From: Patiria pectinifera
Lineage: Eukaryota > Echinodermata > Asteroidea > Valvatida > Asterinidae
DNA length: 64,000 bases
Direction of reading: 5' to 3'
NCBI GenBank assembly: GCA_029964075.1
Contig: CM057149.1
Location: 22,024,197 to 22,088,196, forward strand
Below, in pieces: positions 59,942 through 64,000 of the stretch. How positions within the stretch are numbered: position 1 is the first letter of the stretch; each line of letters begins with the position of its first letter. The translations under genes were made by a program, and so were the position numbers. The notes under the pieces are model-generated. The model was not told where the DNA came from. It ran no database searches and was given only the letters and a program-made list of their open reading frames with translations.

Positions 59942-61643
59942 GTGAGTATGGGATACTGTCTTCGTTTTTGGAAAGAACGTTGAGAAAAATGTTTGCAACC
60001 TGACGCCACTTCCGCGATTGTGTACTAAGTCTATGCATGGGTCTATGGTCTATCATCATGATCATGTCTATGGAGAGTCAAAACTCAAGACAAGTCAAGA
60101 ACATTTTCTAATTTCCTAACAAAAAACGCAGTGGCTATCGTTACGGCAGCCGTAACGGTACTAACGCATTTCCCATTTTCTATCGTTACGGTAGACTGCA
60201 ACTTTTATAAAAAACATGAGAAGAAAATATAAAATTAGAAGGTAAAAAGTGAATTTGAACGTTATGAAATTCAGACTTTTTTCCCTTTTAAAAAAAATCC
60301 TCCAAACCAAAGCCTCAGGTTAGAAAAGGAAAAAAATTTGAGTGCAAAACTGAGACGCGAACCCGCAACCTCGCGGTGCAAAATCCTACCCTCTATCGAC
60401 TGGGCTGTCGCACTGCTCGCTAAAACATGGGGAAACAAATAATTATATACCTGCGTGCGTATCAAAAAAGTATCGTAGAGGGCGCTAAACAACCGCTGCC
60501 GTAACGATAGCCACTTCGAACAAAAAAAGTAACAAAATTGGAAATGTTTCTCAGTCCCAGATTCATGTCTTATCATCATCAGAAAATGCACCCCACTTTC
60601 CATAGACTTTGTACACAACCACAGAAATTTAGGTAATACTTACCTTTAGGACCCTGTTCCTATATAATTATAAGGTTAAAAGACTCACCAAAACAGCTGA
60701 CAAAATGACACTCAGAAGTGACATTCTGATATTTCTTGACACATATTTGAATAGTTGGCAATGACACCATCTTGAATATCAGCAGGTTTAATTTTGTGGA
60801 AAGAGGGCAGTGCTTTGATTTATCAGGTGTAAAAGACGACGATGACAAACAGAAAATATATTAAAAAAGCAACATGGCGAACTGCAAAAAAAGTAGGAAA
60901 GTCACATTTTCTTTGAAAGTGCTTTCAAAATTACAACTAACATGAGTTTATCTGAAGAAAAAAGACAAAGTCACGTTGGTTCTGCACAGTCATCTGCAAT
61001 TGTCAGTTTGAACAGAACTCGTAAAAATAGAGGTGTCCTAAACTGATAGGATTACCAAAATTTTAGAAGTGGCATCTGGATATACGATACTTCATTCATT
61101 CCCTGGTTTTGTAAATGTTGGGCGCATCTTCTGCACAATCCAAGAACTATGGGTATTACACGTGTAAGATCAACGCCTTGGGGTATCTTCTGCACAATTG
61201 GTCGATCGCGTTGCGCATAATTGGGCAGATTCTTCAGGATATCTCGGACTGAACTTACCTATTAAAATTTTATAACAAATTCTCCAGATTTGTAAAGTAG
61301 GATTCCAGGAAAAAAGGGTGTTCGACTAGTGGCAGCAGGATCGACCAGTAGCGTCTTGATCGACCGATATTGCAACGCGATCGACGGATGGCGCACATTG
61401 ACGGAACACACCCAACATTAATATCTATCAAAAATTATAACTGTCTTCATAACTACCAGTTTAATTATTTTTACATTGTGTTTGACAATGACAGTTAGTG
61501 AAGAGCCTTATCCAAGAAGCGGCCACTGCTGCGCGACAGATGGCATCAACCTGTTTGCGTTTGGAGGATACCATCCTGAATATTGCAAGAAAACTAAGCG
61601 AAAAGGTCACAAAGTTATCAGGAGACATGAAGTTTTCAGAGAG
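59863..61643 (+). CDS. KLHDC10: KLHDC10, kelch domain-containing 10 (5' part: two coding exons, continues past the window)
   Basis: The visible exons are 59863-59941 and 61495-61643, joining in phase 1 and leaving in phase 0 at residue 76. Exon 1 encodes MAAPMVGVEVGKFVHIKSRF. Exon 2 opens the first kelch blade with PRSGHCCATDGINLFAFGGY, then a basic linker and FRE. Human KLHDC10 has ARSGHRCVADNTNLYVFGGY and FRELW at the same place. In the family this is a six-bladed kelch propeller protein. It works as a CUL2-EloB/C substrate receptor for C-terminal degrons and has been linked to PP5-ASK1 stress signalling. The N terminus is shorter than in human. No later exon was found by 64000, where the intron is filled with repeats. 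The neighbouring head-to-head ZC3HC1 supports orthology over other kelch genes. Confidence 0.85.
59991..60620. mobile_element. MITE of the 22130 family, interrupted
   Basis: It begins GTTTGCAACCTGACGCCACT and resumes after the inserted element with AAATGTTTCTCAGTCCCAG and CCATAGACTTTGTACACAA. The landmarks are shared with 22130-22311 and its right flank. It lies in KLHDC10 intron 1, about 50 bp from exon 1. Confidence 0.6.
60127..60518. mobile_element. TIR element with 9-bp target duplication, carrying a tRNA-like segment
   Basis: The inverted ends CGCAGTGGCTATCGTTACGG / CGAAGTGGCTATCGTTACGG are flanked by AACAAAAAA on both sides (60118-60126 and 60519-60527). A 9-bp duplication suggests a MULE-type element, though an 8-bp hAT reading is possible in this A-rich target. 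Inside, on the minus strand at about 60353-60420, are an A-box-like CCCAGTCGATAGAGGG and a B box GGTTGCGGGTTCGCGTC. Confidence 0.75.
60621..61494. other. KLHDC10 intron 1, remainder
   Basis: AT-rich. A cluster of GATCGAC/TCGACC words near 61200-61385 may be a degenerate short repeat. No exon seen. Confidence 0.4.
61495..61643 (+). CDS. KLHDC10: KLHDC10 coding exon 2 (first kelch blade)
   Basis: The acceptor is TTTGACAATGACAG and the donor GTACGT. The exon encodes residues 27-76 with the kelch landmarks RSGH and FAFGGY, followed by a Lys/Arg-rich loop (KKTKRKGHKVIRR) and VFRE. The acidic loop in human (ESGGPDNEDYP) is replaced by this basic one. Confidence 0.88.
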
Positions 61644-61866
61644 GTACGTTCACTCGTTCAGCTTTCCTCACATAAACTGCATAAACTGGGGTCAATCTAG
61701 TTCAGCTTGGAATAAAAAAATCAGCTGAATATATAGCCTCACAGCACCATATAATTCTACAGCTCCTGCACAGTTGAGGCATGATTATACAAATATTGAG
61801 TGGCTCAGAGTGAAATGGGAGGAATTTCATCGGTAAAATCTGGAGGTAAAATCTGGACTTTTCCAT

Positions 61867-63430
61867 TTTTATGCCCCGGCGAAGCCGAAGGGCATACTGT
61901 TTCTGTCGTGTCCTTCCGTGTGTGTGTGGGTGTGTGGGTGTGAGTTTGTGTTACATACCCTATGTGGACTTGTGAACAAAAGAGGTCCACATAATGCAGG
62001 TTGTGTTAACCTTATGTGGACTAAGCCGTGTCCACATAAGGTTTTGCCCTTTCTGGAAAACAGGTTTAGAGGCATTTTTGGGTTAGGTTTATCTGTAGCA
62101 GAATGAAGAGAAACACTATAGGGAATCATAGAAAAAAAATTGGGTTAAAAGAGTTTTCACAGTTTGAGTAAAGTTATTTTTTGTACCGAGTTTTCTTAAC
62201 TACACGAAAACAAAGCAATGTCCACACAAGGTATGTAACACACGTCTGTGTGTGTGTGTGTGTGTGTATGTCACACTTTTGCTTTCATCACGATAGCTCA
62301 AGATAGACTTGATGGATTGTCATGAAACTTGGCATTTAGTTTGATAGTGGGTTCCCCAAGAAGCCTTTTGAATTTGAGGGCTACATGCACAAGGTCAAGG
62401 TCAATATGGCTAAAACAAAAGAAAATGCTTTCATCAAGATAACTCAAGATAAACGTGATGGATTGTCATGAAACTTAGCAGGTAGTTTACTAGTGGGTTC
62501 CCAAAGAAGCCTATTGAATTTGGGGGTTACAGGTCAAAGGTCAAGGTCAATATGGCTAAAACAAAAGAAATGCTTGTCATCACGATAATTCAAGGAAGAC
62601 TTGATGGATTGTCATAAAACTTGACAGGTGGCTTGCTAGGGGTACGCCCAAGAAGCCTATTGAATTTGGGGGTTACCAGTCAAAGGTCAAGGTCAATATG
62701 GCTAAAACAAAAGAAATGCATTATGATAACTTAAACAAAAGAAATGCTTGTCATCACGATAACTCAAATTAGCATTGATGTATTGTCATGAAACTTTAAA
62801 GATGGCTTGCTAGTGGAACCCCAAAGAAGCCTATTGAATTTGGGGGTTACAGGTCAATGGTCAAGGTCAATATGGCTAAAACAAAAGAAATGCTTGTCAT
62901 CACAATAACTCAAGGAAGACTTGATGGATTGTCATAAAACTTGACAGGTGGCTTGCTAGGGGTACGCCCAAGAAGCCTATTGAAGTTGGGGGTTACCAGT
63001 CAAAGGTCAAGGTCAATATGGCCAAAACAAAAGAAATGCATTATGATAACATAAACAAAAGAAGTGCTTGTCATCACGATAACTCAAATTAGCATTGATG
63101 TATTGTCATGAAACTTTAAAGATGGCTTGCTAGTGGAACCCCCAAAAAGCCTATTGAATTCGGGGGTTACAGGTCAAAGGTCAAGGTCAATATGGCTAAA
63201 GCAAAAGAAATGCTTGTCATCACGATAATTCAAGATAGACTTGATGGATTGTCATAAAACTTGGCAGGTAGTTTGATAGTGGATTCTCCAAGAAGCCTAT
63301 TGAATTTCGGGGCTACAGGTACAAGGTCACGGTCAATATGGCTAAAACAAAAGAAACGCTTGTCATCACGATAACTCAATTTAGACTTGGTGTATTGTCA
63401 TGAAACTTGTCAGGTAGCTTTCAAGTGGTA
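61867..63430 (+). mobile_element. AGGTCA-array element with GC hairpin head, copy B
   Basis: The hairpin ATGCCCCGGCGAAGCCGAAG with GGCAT (61871-61895) is followed by a (TG)n run and about eight units. Unit starts are near 62311, 62457, 62603, 62777, 62923, 63097, 63243 and 63389. The unit is 146 bp; two units carry a 28-bp insertion, giving a 320-bp higher-order repeat (62603-63242). Units carry AGGTCAAAGGTCAAGGTCAA in most copies. Confidence 0.8.
61949..62242. mobile_element. Inverted-end element nested in copy B
   Basis: GTTACATACCCTATGTGGAC at the left is inverted at the right (GTCCACACAAGGTATGTAAC). It sits between the hairpin head and the tandem units, within the (TG)n tract. Confidence 0.65.
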
Positions 63431-64000
63431 CATCTCTTTCTACTTCATTCTGTAGGATCTTGTTGTTTTTCACTTCACATTTAATTACACAACACCTACC
63501 CTGTGAAACCAGTTTTAATTCAGAGGGAGGGGGGTGCCACAGGTCAAGATCAGTGCTAACTAAACAAATCAATGGTTATGTAACTGAATAGTCCCACAGA
63601 ACCAGATAGCTCGTATAAATTATCATATCAAGAGGGTGGCAGTGTGTCAAATTATGGGACGGTTGGGGTGGAGGGGCATTTGTGTTGGAAGACACACTTT
63701 TCTTGTACAAGGCAAATTAAGCCGAGTGTACTGAAAAAGTCCAGATTTTACCAAGCGATAATATTCCTCCCATTTCACAATTTAAAGCCACTCAATATTT
63801 CTTTTTATATGACTGTCATAAAGATCCTTGTCATTTTATATATTTGAACTTTTATTTCAATACAAAGTTGGTGAAATATGTATTTCTCTCTTCCAAACCA
63901 CCCCTTCACAAACATGTTTGAACCAACTCTGTAGCGCTGGCTCTTTGGAACAATACGCATTACGTGCAATGTTGGACGCGCACGCCAGCATGCATTTTCA

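Larger units (their letters stand above)
61791..63800. mobile_element. MITE of the 1526 family, opened by a large insertion
   Basis: The left arm AAATATTGAGTGGCTCAGAG ... GGACTTTT (61791-61865) and the right arm (63730-63800) are inverted and match the small foldback at 1526-1684. Between them lies the AGGTCA array element. Homology to the first copy continues past the right arm to about 63950. Confidence 0.65.

Overview
This window is eukaryotic, AT-rich nuclear DNA. Most of it is introns and intergenic sequence packed with short transposable elements. Three conserved animal genes can be read exon by exon with matching splice phases. The organism is probably a marine invertebrate deuterostome, most likely an echinoderm. 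The reasons are the gene content and order, the very frequent ACATGTAC and ACCGGTA words, tRNA-derived SINEs, AGGTCA-rich arrays headed by a GC hairpin, and many MITEs with GGGCCCAATTTCA-type ends. That assignment is an inference. The gene identities are much firmer. All coordinates were worked out by eye.

Layout: (1) 1-5772 lies downstream of UBE2H and holds only repeats and SINEs. (2) 5773-47695, minus strand: UBE2H, a ubiquitin-conjugating enzyme, seven coding exons encoding 181 residues. Intron 1 is about 32.45 kb (15193-47642) and carries minor-spliceosome (U12) signals. (3) Inside that intron are a 34-copy array of a 15-bp unit (34502-35010) and, 60 bp further on, a small LTR element (35105-39209). 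Its interior is almost wholly a 66-copy array of a 49-bp unit. (4) 47696-51082 is intergenic. (5) 51083-59720, minus strand: ZC3HC1 (NIPA), nine coding exons encoding about 427 residues. It has one U12-type intron with an odd 3' end and one GC-AG intron. (6) 59721-59862 is a 142-bp divergent promoter. (7) From 59863, plus strand: KLHDC10, whose first two coding exons are present and which continues beyond the window.

The gene set has a common theme. UBE2H is a ubiquitin E2. ZC3HC1 was described as a nuclear SCF-type E3 component and later as a nuclear-basket protein. KLHDC10 is a kelch substrate receptor for CUL2 ligases. The order and orientations (UBE2H minus, ZC3HC1 minus, KLHDC10 plus) match, as I remember it, human 7q32, so this looks like an ancient microsynteny block. 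ZC3HC1 and KLHDC10 are head to head and probably share a promoter.

The rest is a dense collection of MITEs with recognisable target-site duplications (TTA, TA, TTAA, ATAA and a 9-bp type), tRNA-derived SINEs, LINE 3' relics and tandem arrays. The very long open frames at 35.3-38.9 kb are products of the 49-bp repeat and are not genes.
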